Part shown: positions 26,601 through 33,763 of the stretch, in pieces
How positions within the stretch are numbered: position 1 is the first letter of the stretch
Layout of the letters: every line of letters starts with the position of its first letter
The notes under the pieces: generated by a model
Databases searched by the model: none
The model's input: only the letters and a program-made list of their open reading frames with translations
What the model was told of the DNA's origin: nothing
Assembly: GCF_006715725.1 (NCBI RefSeq)
Contig: NZ_VFNU01000001.1
Location: 2,046,001 to 2,110,000, forward strand
Length of the DNA: 64,000 nucleotides
Source: Nocardioides sp. SLBN-35
Lineage (GTDB): Bacteria > Actinomycetota > Actinomycetes > Propionibacteriales > Nocardioidaceae
Direction of reading: 5' to 3'
Program-made: the position numbers and the translations under genes

Positions 26601-26890
26601 CGTTCGCGCTGGTCTTAGGAGCGGGGGAGGGCAGGCGGCAGGTCGTGCGGGGACGGATCGACGCGGTCTACGCCGAGGCGGACGGCACCTTCCTCGTGGT
26701 CGACTGGAAGACCGGCACCCGGCAGGACGCCGACCCGCTCCAGCTCGCGCTCTACCGGCTGGCGTGGGCCGAGCTCGAGGGGATCGCGCCGGAGCGGGTG
26801 CGGGCCGGCTTCTTCTACGTGCGGACCGGTGAGCTCGTGGTGCACGACGAGCTGCCGGGCAGGGAGGAGGTGGAGGCCCTCCTGCGATGA
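23687..26890 (+). CDS. adnB: AdnB-type helicase-nuclease subunit
   Basis: A 1067-residue partner of AdnA. Helicase motifs are intact: GAGSGKTTL with Lys48, LDEYQDTS, GDPNQAIYGWRG, and TVHRSKGLEW. The C-terminal nuclease carries VVDWKTGTRQ and QLALYRLAW. In the mycobacterial enzyme AdnB supplies most of the motor activity and both subunits cut DNA; that is family knowledge. The ATG at 23687 overlaps the adnA stop (ATGA), so equal amounts of the two subunits are likely. The layout matches Rv3201c following Rv3202c. Together with Ku and the LigD-type proteins, the window encodes both the resecting and end-joining routes of break repair. Confidence 0.93.
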   Translation: MTERTQIRTPEDLQRVMKADFPPSAEQWRAITAPLSPVVVIAGAGSGKTTLMAARVVYLVVTGQVRPEEILGLTFTTKAAAELRQRVRSALLAAGVLDLQRSREGGDEDAEVLEPTVATYNAYAAALLTDHGLRIGHEPDTRVITDAARYQLGARAVDRHDGAVAKLSDHPPTVIQNLLALDGAMSEHLVGPQDVLDFDAGERASFERELVAERDGKGRKTYLGEMQKAIDVIDRRAELMGLVASYRRLKADLGLMDFSDQIALAAVLAQDQPEVGQIERQRFKVVLLDEYQDTSVAQATLLARLFGGGHPVMAVGDPNQAIYGWRGASVSNIVNFPEVFPSADGRPVPVLPLTVNRRSDTRILDVANTLAAPLMAKYGDKVATLEHGSTAPGSVRVRVFETHLDELAWLVEEVRATHDAGAPWGRIAVLSRDNQHGEAVFDALTGADVPVEIVGLAGLVRLPEIATVVATLKLVQDVTDNASLLSLLAGPRWAIGPRDLRLLGQRALELVGRGGRQEADSIHEQLVAIADGIDPAEIPCLDDALADPGDAAYSPEARERFALVRDELRQLRAAIGEPLLDLVRRIVDVTGVDVELASSVSRAAAARRENLDLFVKAVADFQAVDGDVTLPALIAWLTAEDEAGNGLEVATPSEADSVKLLTVHRSKGLEWATVFCVGVGEGRFPSTQGRSLWTSSPSVLPAPLRGDAADLPQLVGHDKAALDAYRVATREHEAEEELRLGYVAFTRPEHQLWVTSFLWGTRKNPYGPSSFQATIRDLCDGWGEPVEWRDKPEKGATNPFDAVDPSRPWPVEGVGAETARRLDAAARVAAADPALDEDLDLDLLDAARVADWDAEIDRLLVEARADRSSRITVELPSSLSATALGRLRDDPEGFARDLARPMPRPPAPAARFGTRFHAWVEARFGQQGLFDPDELAGRADAGIDDEADLKELVGRFEEGPFGSREPHAVEAPFALVLGAGEGRRQVVRGRIDAVYAEADGTFLVVDWKTGTRQDADPLQLALYRLAWAELEGIAPERVRAGFFYVRTGELVVHDELPGREEVEALLR

Positions 26891-26924
26891 GGCCGCGGCG
26901 GCGACAGCGAGTGCGAGGACCGGG

Positions 26925-27428
26925 TCAGGCGCGCACGACCCGGATCTCGGGCGGCTGGGCGAGGCTGCGGCCCACGACGCAGTAGCGCTCGGTCGCAGTC
27001 GCGAGGCGGCCCAGCGTGGCGTCGTCCGCGTCGGTGTCGACGGCGAGGGTGAGCACGACGTCCTGGATCCCGACGGGTGCCTCGCGGTCGATGCCGAGGG
27101 TGCCGCGGGCGTCCCACCAACCGTCGGCGCGCAGCCGGGCGGAGCGGATCTCGACGTCCATGGCGGTGGCGACGGCGCGCAGGGTGACCCCTGCGCACGC
27201 GAGCACCGCCTGGAGCAGGAGGTCGGCCGAGCAGGCGTCGCTGCCGTCGCCACCGGTGGCCGGGTGCAGCCCGGCTCGGACCGGTCCGGCGAAGCCGTCG
27301 ACGGTGGCGGTGACGTCCGGGTCGCGGTAGTCGCCGGCCGCGGCGGTGGCCGTGTGAGCCGTGGCCGGCTCGGAGCGGTAGCGGTCCTTGAGCGGTGCCT
27401 GCGCGGCTCGGAGGGTGCTGGCGTCCAT
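26925..27428 (-). CDS. OsmC family protein
   Basis: A 167-residue OsmC/Ohr-fold protein, probably a thiol-dependent hydroperoxide reductase. The first conserved Cys lies in SDACSADLLLQAVLACAGVT, and a second one in ERYCVVGRSL, the two positions that form the active pair in this family. The start ATG at 27428 has TAACCT about five bases upstream. It is divergent from nudC with a 42-base gap. With nudC, tpx and the glutaredoxin nearby, a redox-stress role fits, but the substrate cannot be told from sequence. Confidence 0.85.
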   Translation of the reverse strand: MDASTLRAAQAPLKDRYRSEPATAHTATAAAGDYRDPDVTATVDGFAGPVRAGLHPATGGDGSDACSADLLLQAVLACAGVTLRAVATAMDVEIRSARLRADGWWDARGTLGIDREAPVGIQDVVLTLAVDTDADDATLGRLATATERYCVVGRSLAQPPEIRVVRA

Positions 27429-27470
27429 GGCTCAGGTTAGCGGCCCGAGGGCCGTGGCTAGGCTCGTTCC

Positions 27471-28385
27471 GTGACGTTCCCGCACGAGTCCCTGGCCGCC
27501 GATCCGCACGACCGACTTGGCCTGCTCCGCACGGACGACGCGTGGCTCGACGAGCGCTGGTCCGACCCGGCGGGTCGGGTGCTGGTGATCGCCGGGACCC
27601 GGGTCAGGCCCGGGCGCGAGGGGCTGGAGTGGGTGTCGACGGCGGACGCGCCGGACGGGGTACGTGTGCTGCTCGGGGAGCGGGACGGCGTGACCTGGTG
27701 GGCGGTGATCGTTCCGGGCGAGGTGGCGAAGGCCGAGCCGGAGCGCTGGCTGCCGCTGCGCGGACTGCTGCCGTTCCTCGACGGCGACCGGGTCCGCCAG
27801 GCGCCGCTGGTGTTCCACGCCGTCGGCCTGGCGGAGTGGCACTGGGCGCACCGGTTCTGCCCGCGTTGCGGCGGGAGCCTGCTGCCGCGCGCCGCGGGGC
27901 ACGAGCTGGTGTGCGCCGACTGCGGCAAGCCGCAGTTCCCGCGCTCCGACCCGGCGGTGATCATGCTGATCTCGGCCGGCGAGCCGGGCTCGCCCGACGA
28001 GCGCGCCCTGCTCGGGCGCAACCACAACTGGCCCGCGGGACGCTTCTCGACCCTGGCCGGGTTCTGCGAGCCGGGGGAGTCGCTGGAGGACGCCGTCCGC
28101 CGCGAGGTGCTCGAGGAGACCGGCGTCGTGGTGGGAGAGGTCAGCTACTTCGGCAACCAGCCGTGGCCGCTGCCGTCGAGCCTGATGGTGGGCTTCCACG
28201 GCCGGGCCGTGTCGGAGCAGATCCGGCTCGATGATGCCGACGTCGAGGACGCGCGCTGGTTCACCCGCGCCGAGATGCTGCAGCAGACCGAGGCGGGCAC
28301 CCTGGTGCTGCCGGGCAGCGGCGTCTCGATCAGCCGCTCGCTGGTCGAGGACTGGTACGGCGGGGCGCTGCCCGGCAGCTGGTGA
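27471..28385 (+). CDS. nudC: NAD(+)/NADH diphosphatase NudC
   Basis: A 304-residue Nudix hydrolase that splits NAD(H), and in other bacteria removes NAD caps from RNA. It has the N-terminal NudC domain, a zinc ribbon (CPRCG and CADCG), the Nudix box GFCEPGESLEDAVRREVLEE with its Glu residues intact, and the downstream NQPWPLPSS signature specific for NADH pyrophosphatases. The GTG start has TAGGCT (27459-27464) six bases upstream, so it is probably leaderless. The position beside uvrD2 and the glutaredoxin matches Rv3199c. It converges with the glutaredoxin gene. Confidence 0.94.
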   Translation: MTFPHESLAADPHDRLGLLRTDDAWLDERWSDPAGRVLVIAGTRVRPGREGLEWVSTADAPDGVRVLLGERDGVTWWAVIVPGEVAKAEPERWLPLRGLLPFLDGDRVRQAPLVFHAVGLAEWHWAHRFCPRCGGSLLPRAAGHELVCADCGKPQFPRSDPAVIMLISAGEPGSPDERALLGRNHNWPAGRFSTLAGFCEPGESLEDAVRREVLEETGVVVGEVSYFGNQPWPLPSSLMVGFHGRAVSEQIRLDDADVEDARWFTRAEMLQQTEAGTLVLPGSGVSISRSLVEDWYGGALPGSW

Positions 28386-28391
28386 CGCCGG

Positions 28392-28637
28392 TCAGGCGCT
28401 GAGCGCCTCGAGCTTGGCCTTGACCTGCGCGACGCTGGGGTTGGTCTGCGCGGAGCCGTCGGTGTAGACGAGCGTGGGAACCGTCTGGTTGCCGTTGTTG
28501 GCGGACTCGACGATCGCGGCGGCCTCCGGCTGCTGCTCGATGTCGACGATCTCGTAGGAGATGCCCTCGCGGTCCAGCTGGCTCTTGAGGCGGTGGCAGT
28601 AGCCGCACCAGGGGGTCGTGTACATCGTGAAGGTCAT
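28392..28637 (-). CDS. Mycoredoxin-1-like glutaredoxin
   Basis: An 81-residue glutaredoxin-fold protein. The active site CGYC (YTTPWCGYCHRLK) is at the N-terminus, and TVPTLVYTDG holds the cis-Pro loop. It matches the mycoredoxin-1 type (Rv3198A), which reduces mycothiol mixed disulfides; the adjacency to nudC and uvrD2 supports that. The ATG at 28637 was chosen because the protein then begins directly at the first strand. It converges with nudC, seven bases apart. Confidence 0.9.
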   Translation of the reverse strand: MTFTMYTTPWCGYCHRLKSQLDREGISYEIVDIEQQPEAAAIVESANNGNQTVPTLVYTDGSAQTNPSVAQVKAKLEALSA

Positions 28638-28804
28638 CGGGGGGCGCTCTCTCTCCGGTCGTGGTTCGCCTCCACCCAACCACGGCGGGGGCGGGCTTGT
28701 TCCGGGGGTGTCGGGACCCGAGGCGGGACTCCTGTCTCTGCCTGCCGGGACACCCGGCCCGCGAAGGTCGGCGACACCAGACCCCCGCACCTCCAGGAGG
28801 ACCG

Positions 28805-30184
28805 ATGTCCCGCACCCGTACCGTCGCCTTGCTCTCGGTGAGCGCACTGGCGACGGCCTCGCTGCTCTCCGCCGCCGACCCGGCGCTGGCGGCGACCACG
28901 GCGAGCCCGACCGACACCACCATCACCACCGGCGAGGCCAGGACCGCCACCCCGGTGGCGGCCACCGCTGCCGACGGCTCGATCGTCTACATCCACGGCT
29001 TCAACGTCTGGCTGAGCCGGCCCGACGGCACCGGCCAGCGGGCGGTGACCGTCGACGGGACCGAGGCCTCGCCGTACGAGCACCCGACGATGTCCGACGC
29101 CGGCGTCATCGCGGTGATGAAGGGCGACGAGATCGTCCGGATGGGCCAGGACGGCGTGGTCCACAACCGGATCAACCCCGAGGACCTGTTCGTGCCGGAC
29201 TACGGCACCGTGGTGATCAGCCCGATCCACGACCCGGAGATCTCGCCCGACGGCACGAAGATCACCTACAGCCAGCTCCGTCTGGAGCGGTACGGCGGCA
29301 CCGGCGGCTACCTCGAGACCGAGGCCCTGGTCGGCGTCACCGATGCCGCCCAGTGGGTGGGGCCCGACAAGTACGGCATCGTGCGGGGCAGCCAGCCGTC
29401 GTGGGTGACCAACAGCCGGCTGACCCTCAACCGGTCGGGCGACATCCACCTGGACGACCTCGGTCACGAGTCGGTGGTGTGGTTCTACTCCAACGACATC
29501 TTCGGGCAGTTCATCGAGCTGCAGGAGGCCGAGGTCTCGCGTGACGGCAAGCGGGTGATCTTCGGGAGCGCCGGCGGCCTCGCGATGAAGACGACGGTCG
29601 GCGACCCGCGGACCGGTGCGCCGGCGCCGCCGACCGCCAACCCCGAGTGCTACCTCACCTCGGACCCCGGACAGCCCGTGGCCAAGGACCCGAGCCTCGG
29701 GCCCGACAGCGACTCCGCCGCCTACAGCGAGGGCGGCGACCTGTGGGTCATCCGGGGACTCGCCGCGTGCTCAGGGGAGACGACGCTCGCGAAGATCGCG
29801 ACCGGCGGCACCGAGCCGGACTGGTCGCCCGCACCGCTGTCCGCGCCGCCGGCCGGTGGTCCCGGCGGTGGTGGTCCCGGCGGTGGCGGAACCGGCGCCG
29901 GCACGAGCGGTCACGCGTTCGACCTCGCCAAGGCGCCGATCGTCTCCGGCAAGGCGAAGGTGGGCAAGAAGCTGCACGCGAGCTCCGGCACCTGGTCGCC
30001 GTCGCCCACCTCGGTCACCTACACCTGGCTGCGCAACGGCAAGGTCGTCGCGGGCCGCACCGGTGCGGCGTACAAGATCGGCAAGGCCGACCGCGGCAAG
30101 CGGATCCAGGTCCGGGTCACCGTCCACAGGAGCGGGTACGCCGACCGGTCGGCCACCTCGCGGGTGGTGAAGGTCCGCCGCTGA
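28805..30184 (+). CDS. Secreted beta-propeller-like protein with C-terminal Ig-like domain
   Basis: A 459-residue exported protein. A signal peptide (MSRTRTVALLSVSALATASL to ALA near residue 30) precedes a region with TolB/PD40-like propeller strands (DPEISPDGTKITYS, EAEVSRDGKRVIFGS, DSDSAAYSEGGDLWVI). A Gly/Pro-rich linker (GGPGGGGPGGGG) leads to a C-terminal Ig-like beta module (GTWSPSPTSVTYTWLRNGK) of the kind common in surface proteins. The ATG follows GGAGG by five bases. The role is unknown; binding rather than catalysis is likely since no catalytic motif is visible. It interrupts the otherwise conserved nudC-glutaredoxin-uvrD2 order. Confidence 0.75.
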   Translation: MSRTRTVALLSVSALATASLLSAADPALAATTASPTDTTITTGEARTATPVAATAADGSIVYIHGFNVWLSRPDGTGQRAVTVDGTEASPYEHPTMSDAGVIAVMKGDEIVRMGQDGVVHNRINPEDLFVPDYGTVVISPIHDPEISPDGTKITYSQLRLERYGGTGGYLETEALVGVTDAAQWVGPDKYGIVRGSQPSWVTNSRLTLNRSGDIHLDDLGHESVVWFYSNDIFGQFIELQEAEVSRDGKRVIFGSAGGLAMKTTVGDPRTGAPAPPTANPECYLTSDPGQPVAKDPSLGPDSDSAAYSEGGDLWVIRGLAACSGETTLAKIATGGTEPDWSPAPLSAPPAGGPGGGGPGGGGTGAGTSGHAFDLAKAPIVSGKAKVGKKLHASSGTWSPSPTSVTYTWLRNGKVVAGRTGAAYKIGKADRGKRIQVRVTVHRSGYADRSATSRVVKVRR

Positions 30185-30309
30185 CCCTGCGCCGACCCGG
30201 GGACGTCCCGGGCCGACCCGGTCGGTGAGCTCGTGTCGGGGGCTGCGTCTAGGTTGGTTTCTCCACCACGAACCGACCCGACGCAGCCCCCGAAGGAGCA
30301 CTCCCGCCC

Positions 30310-32385
30310 ATGTCCGAGTCCATCGAACGGCTCCTCTCCGCGCTCGACCCGGAGCAGCGGCAGGTCGCGGAGACGCTGCGGGGGCCGGTCCGGGTGCTGG
30401 CCGGTGCCGGGACGGGCAAGACGCGGGCGATCACCCACCGCATCGCGCACGGCGTGATGGCAGGGGTCTACGCGCCGACGGAGGTCCTCGCGGTCACCTT
30501 CACCACCCGCGCCGCCGGCGAGCTGCGCCAGCGGCTGCGCCAGCTGGGGGCGCCGGGCGTGCAGGCGCGGACCTTCCACAGCGCGGCGCTGCGCCAGCTG
30601 CGCTACTTCTGGCCCCACGTCCACGGCACCGAGCTGCCGACGCTGACCGAGTCGAAGATCCCGATGCTCGCCGCCGCCTGCCGCCACCTCGGGATGCGGG
30701 CCGAGCAGGCCCTGCTGCGCGACCTCGCCTCCGAGATCGAGTGGGCCAAGGTCAGCAACGTCGGGGCCGACGACTACCCGCGGATCGCGCCGGCCAAGGG
30801 CCGCTCGGTCTCCGACCAGACGCCCGAGGCGATCGGCCGCGTGATCGACGCCTACGAGCTGGTCAAGCGCGACCAGGGGCGGATGGACATGGAGGACGTG
30901 CTGCTGCTGACCGCGGGCGTGCTGGCCTCCGACGAGCGGGTCGCGGCGCAGGTGCGGCGGCAGTACAAGTGGTTCGTCGTCGACGAGTTCCAGGACGTCT
31001 CGCCGCTCCAGTCGGCGCTGCTCGACCTGTGGCTCGGCGGGCGCGACGAGCTGTGCGTGGTCGGCGACCCGGCGCAGACGATCTACAGCTTCGCCGGGGC
31101 CGACGCCGACTACCTGCGCGACTTCCCGAAGCGCTACCCGGGCACCACCTCGATCGAGCTGGTGCGCAACTACCGCTCGACGCCGCAGGTGGTCGAGACC
31201 GCCAACACCCTGCTCGCGGGCACGCCCAGTGCCGGCGTCGACCTGCGCTCGCAGCAGAAGCCGGGCTCGGCGGTGCGCTTCCAGGGGGAGCCCGACGAAG
31301 TGGCCGAGGCGCGCAGCGTCGCCGACCGGATCCTGCGGCTGCAGCGCGCCGGGACGCCGTACGGCGAGATGGCGGTCCTGTTCCGCATCAACGCCCAGTC
31401 CGAGACCTTCGAGGACGCGCTGGCCGACCGCGGGATCCCCTACATCGTGCGCGGCGCGGCGCGGTTCTTCGAGCGGCGCGAGGTGCTCGAGGCGGTGACC
31501 CGGCTGCGGGGAGCCGCTCGCTCGGGCGAGAGCGACGACAGCCCGTGGCTCGACGTGGTCAAGGACGTCCTGGGTGCGATGGGCTGGACGGCCGAGCCGC
31601 CGACCTCGCGCGGCCAGGTCCGTGACCGCTGGGAGTCCTTCCAGGCGCTGGCCGACCAGGCCGAGGAGTTCGCCACGGAGCGTGGCATCGAGGCGTCGAT
31701 CGCCGGCTTCGTCGAGGAGCTCGACCGGCGCGCGAGCGAGCAGCACGCGCCGAGTGCCGACGGCGTGACCCTGGCGACCTTCCACGCCGCCAAGGGCCTG
31801 GAGTGGGATGCCGTGTTCTGCTGTGGCGTCCAGGACGGCACCGTGCCGATCGTGTACGCCGAGCAGGGTGGCGCGCGCCCCGACGCGGTCGAGGAGGAGC
31901 GGCGCCTGCTCTACGTCGGCGTGACCCGCGCCCGCCGCGACCTGATGGTGTCGTGGGCGGCCGCCCGCAACCCGGGGCAGGCGCCGCGCCGCCAGCCGTC
32001 GCGGTTCATCGTGCCGATGCTGCCGGCGAGCCAGCAGCCGCAGCAGTCCCGTGGCCGCACCAAGGTCGCCCGCTGCCGCGACTGCCTCCAGCCGCTGACC
32101 ACGGCGGCGGAGAAGAAGCGCGGGCGCTGCGCGCACCACCCGGTCCGCTACGACGAGGCGCTGTTCGACAGGCTCAAGGCGTGGCGCCTGGAGACCGCGC
32201 GGGAGGCCGGCGAGGACGGCAAGCCGCTGCCGGCGTACGTCGTGTTCACCGACGCCACCCTCGAGCTGATCGCCGAGCACAAGCCGGCCTCGATGGCCGC
32301 GCTGGCGAAGGTCAACGGGGTGGGGCCGAGCAAGATCGAGCGCTACGGCGATGCGGTGCTCGCGCTGGTCGCCGACGGGGGCTGA
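30310..32385 (+). CDS. uvrD2: ATP-dependent DNA helicase UvrD2
   Basis: A 691-residue superfamily 1A helicase of the actinobacterial UvrD2 type, a 3'-5' DNA unwinding enzyme that is essential in mycobacteria. Walker A is AGTGKTRA near the N-terminus, then VDEFQDVSPLQ, GDPAQTIYSFAG and TFHAAKGLEWD. The diagnostic features follow: a tetracysteine-like segment (ARCRDCLQ and GRCAHHP), then a C-terminal HRDC domain (about residues 615-690; GVGPSKIERYG). This separates it from UvrD1/PcrA. The ATG has an AAGGAG site about 11 bases upstream, and a TAGGTT box about 55 bases before it may be the -10. It matches Rv3198c. Confidence 0.94.
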   Translation: MSESIERLLSALDPEQRQVAETLRGPVRVLAGAGTGKTRAITHRIAHGVMAGVYAPTEVLAVTFTTRAAGELRQRLRQLGAPGVQARTFHSAALRQLRYFWPHVHGTELPTLTESKIPMLAAACRHLGMRAEQALLRDLASEIEWAKVSNVGADDYPRIAPAKGRSVSDQTPEAIGRVIDAYELVKRDQGRMDMEDVLLLTAGVLASDERVAAQVRRQYKWFVVDEFQDVSPLQSALLDLWLGGRDELCVVGDPAQTIYSFAGADADYLRDFPKRYPGTTSIELVRNYRSTPQVVETANTLLAGTPSAGVDLRSQQKPGSAVRFQGEPDEVAEARSVADRILRLQRAGTPYGEMAVLFRINAQSETFEDALADRGIPYIVRGAARFFERREVLEAVTRLRGAARSGESDDSPWLDVVKDVLGAMGWTAEPPTSRGQVRDRWESFQALADQAEEFATERGIEASIAGFVEELDRRASEQHAPSADGVTLATFHAAKGLEWDAVFCCGVQDGTVPIVYAEQGGARPDAVEEERRLLYVGVTRARRDLMVSWAAARNPGQAPRRQPSRFIVPMLPASQQPQQSRGRTKVARCRDCLQPLTTAAEKKRGRCAHHPVRYDEALFDRLKAWRLETAREAGEDGKPLPAYVVFTDATLELIAEHKPASMAALAKVNGVGPSKIERYGDAVLALVADGG

Positions 32386-32403
32386 GCACCCCTCGGGAGC
32401 AGT

Positions 32404-32457
32404 GTTTGAAAAAACCTCGAAAAAACATCGATAAATGATTTGCGCGGCCCGTTGACC
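32404..32457 (+). promoter_or_regulatory. AT-rich upstream element and -35 box of the whiB7 transcription unit
   Basis: A strikingly AT-rich stretch (32404-32440, with runs of six A) stands out in this GC-rich sequence. It is followed by TTGACC at 32452-32457, a good -35 box. WhiB7 proteins carry an AT-hook and activate their own promoter by contacting AT-rich DNA just upstream of the -35, so this is the expected autoregulatory site. The -10 is not obvious. Confidence 0.6.
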
Positions 32458-32543
32458 GGCCATTACGGTCGTCAGGCAAGTTCCACTGCGCACCACAGCC
32501 CTGACAAGGCTGGCGCCCACACGCACCGAAGGAGGTGGCCCTG

Positions 32544-32813
32544 ATGAAGAACATGACGAACCCGGTCTTCCCGGTGATGACGTCCGCCTGGCAGCCCACG
32601 CTGTCCGCGACCCTCGGCTGCGCCACCTCTGCCCTCGCGACCCTCGAGGTCCAGGGCATCGCCGCGCGCCCGGCCACGGCTCTCTTTGCCGTCGCGCCGT
32701 TCGCGGTCGTGGCCACCGATGCCGTCAAGCGGGAGCGCATCGCCGGCACGGACCACCGTGGCACCAACGCCGCCTACGTCCCGGGTCCCCTCGCCTGGAG
32801 CCCACCGAACTGA
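32544..32813 (+). CDS. Small ORF in the whiB7 leader (candidate regulatory uORF, 89 aa)
   Basis: An 89-codon frame with a strong AAGGAGG site nine bases before the ATG. The product (MKNMTNPVFPVMTSAWQPTL at the start) is Ala/Thr/Val-rich, has no known domain, and a weak hydrophobic middle. It lies between the presumed whiB7 promoter and whiB7, and its stop codon is 24 bases before a terminator-like hairpin. In Streptomyces and mycobacteria whiB7 (wblC) is induced when antibiotics stall ribosomes on a leader ORF and so prevent termination. This frame occupies that position, though it is longer than I would expect. It may also encode a functional small protein. Confidence 0.6.
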   Translation: MKNMTNPVFPVMTSAWQPTLSATLGCATSALATLEVQGIAARPATALFAVAPFAVVATDAVKRERIAGTDHRGTNAAYVPGPLAWSPPN

Positions 32814-32837
32814 GACGAAATCAGCTCGGCAGCCTCC

Positions 32838-32875
32838 AGGCCGCGGAACCCGAATCAGACCGGGATCCGCGGCCT
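32838..32875 (+). terminator. Attenuator-like terminator hairpin in the whiB7 leader
   Basis: Stem aggccgcgg (32838-32846) pairs perfectly with ccgcggcct (32867-32875). Inside it a cccg/cggg helix closes the loop. A short T-containing tail (ttcgtagttctc) follows. It sits after the small leader ORF and 90 bases before the whiB7 start codon, so it would block whiB7 unless an alternative fold forms. Confidence 0.65.
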
Positions 32876-32965
32876 TCGTAGTTCTCAGACCGAGATACGC
32901 GAAGTCCGGATCCCCACCCGAAATGACAACGCGATCAGGTCATGAGTTGAGGAGGTGAAAAGCAG

Positions 32966-33232
32966 ATGACGACCAGTGTTCTCGAGCCGACGCTGGACGA
33001 GCTGCTGCCGTGCCGGCTGAACGACGCGGAGCTGTGGTTCGCAGAGTCCCCGTCGGACGTCGAGGCCGCGAAGGCGCTGTGCCTGGACTGCCCGGTCCAG
33101 AGCATGTGCCTGTCCGGCGCCCTGGAGCGGCGCGAGCCGTGGGGCGTCTGGGGCGGCGAGCTGTTCCTGGCCGGCGTGGTGATCCCGCGCAAGCGGCCCC
33201 GGGGCCGCCCGCGCAAGGACGCCGCGGCGTAG
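32966..33232 (+). CDS. whiB7: WhiB7 antibiotic-response transcription factor
   Basis: An 88-residue WhiB-family iron-sulfur protein. Four cluster cysteines (C16, C39, C42, C48; C-x22-C-x2-C-x5-C), the GVWGG turn, and a C-terminal AT-hook (RGRPRK) identify it as WhiB7, which binds the principal sigma factor and activates intrinsic drug-resistance genes. A GGAGG site lies before the ATG. The upstream AT-rich promoter, leader ORF and hairpin suggest autoregulation plus attenuation. It follows uvrD2 as in M. tuberculosis (Rv3197A after Rv3198c). Confidence 0.95.
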   Translation: MTTSVLEPTLDELLPCRLNDAELWFAESPSDVEAAKALCLDCPVQSMCLSGALERREPWGVWGGELFLAGVVIPRKRPRGRPRKDAAA

Positions 33233-33280
33233 TCCACCCACGCAATCCCCTTCCGTACCACCACACCCTTGGAGCATGAG

Positions 33281-33448
33281 ATGACCCAGTTCATGAACGA
33301 AGACCTGGCGCGGGCCCACATGGCCATGCGCCTGGGAGAGGCGCAGCAGCTGCGCGCGGCCAGCAGGATGGCCCGCGCACGCCGCTTGAGCCGCAAGGCC
33401 GAGCGTGCAGCGCAGCAGGCTCGTCTCGCCCTCGCTCGCGCACTCTGA
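33281..33448 (+). CDS. Small Arg/Ala-rich helical protein downstream of whiB7
   Basis: A 55-residue frame with ATG at 33281 and GGAG six bases upstream. The product begins MTQFMNEDLARAHMAMRLGE and continues as one long, highly basic amphipathic helix (RAASRMARARRLSRKAERAA). It begins 48 bases after whiB7 on the same strand, ahead of a terminator, so it is probably co-transcribed with whiB7. I do not recognise a family. The clean ribosome site and codon bias support a real gene. Confidence 0.6.
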   Translation: MTQFMNEDLARAHMAMRLGEAQQLRAASRMARARRLSRKAERAAQQARLALARAL

Positions 33449-33520
33449 GTCCGCACCGCGGACCAGCGAGACCGGAATTCTTCGAGGCCTCCTCGAAGGG
33501 CACCTGATCGCGGGTGAGAA

Positions 33521-33560
33521 GGAAGGGCCGGACCGACTGATCGTCGGGCCGGCCCTTCCG
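33521..33560 (+). terminator. Terminator of the whiB7 unit
   Basis: Stem ggaagggccgg (33521-33531) pairs with ccggcccttcc (33549-33559), with an inner ccgac/gtcgg helix. The tail ggcatttctg has a short T run. A second perfect small hairpin (cttcgagg/cctcgaag, 33480-33498) precedes it. Both lie between the 55-aa gene and the next gene. Confidence 0.7.
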
Positions 33561-33583
33561 GCATTTCTGCGTAGGCTGGGCGG

Positions 33584-33748
33584 GTGAGCGTCACCTGCGA
33601 CTTCTGCGGCCGCCTGATCGAGGGCGAGGAGCCGCCGCTGACCTGGACCACCTCGGTCGAGCGCGGTCGGGTACGCCGCTACTGCGACGAGTGCTCCCGC
33701 ATCCACCTGCGCTCGATGGAGGCCAAGTTCGACAGCGAGTGGTGGTAG
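33584..33748 (+). CDS. Small zinc-ribbon protein, 54 aa
   Basis: A 54-residue protein with two CxxC knuckles (TCDFCGR and YCDECSR), a zinc ribbon, ending in an acidic/aromatic tail (FDSEWW). The GTG at 33584 is supported by TAGGCT (33572-33577) six bases upstream, the recurring leaderless layout. The function is unknown; such ribbons often bind nucleic acid or proteins. It converges with the E1-like gene, 15 bases apart. Confidence 0.75.
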   Translation: MSVTCDFCGRLIEGEEPPLTWTTSVERGRVRRYCDECSRIHLRSMEAKFDSEWW

Positions 33749-33763
33749 ACCGGCCGTCGAGCG

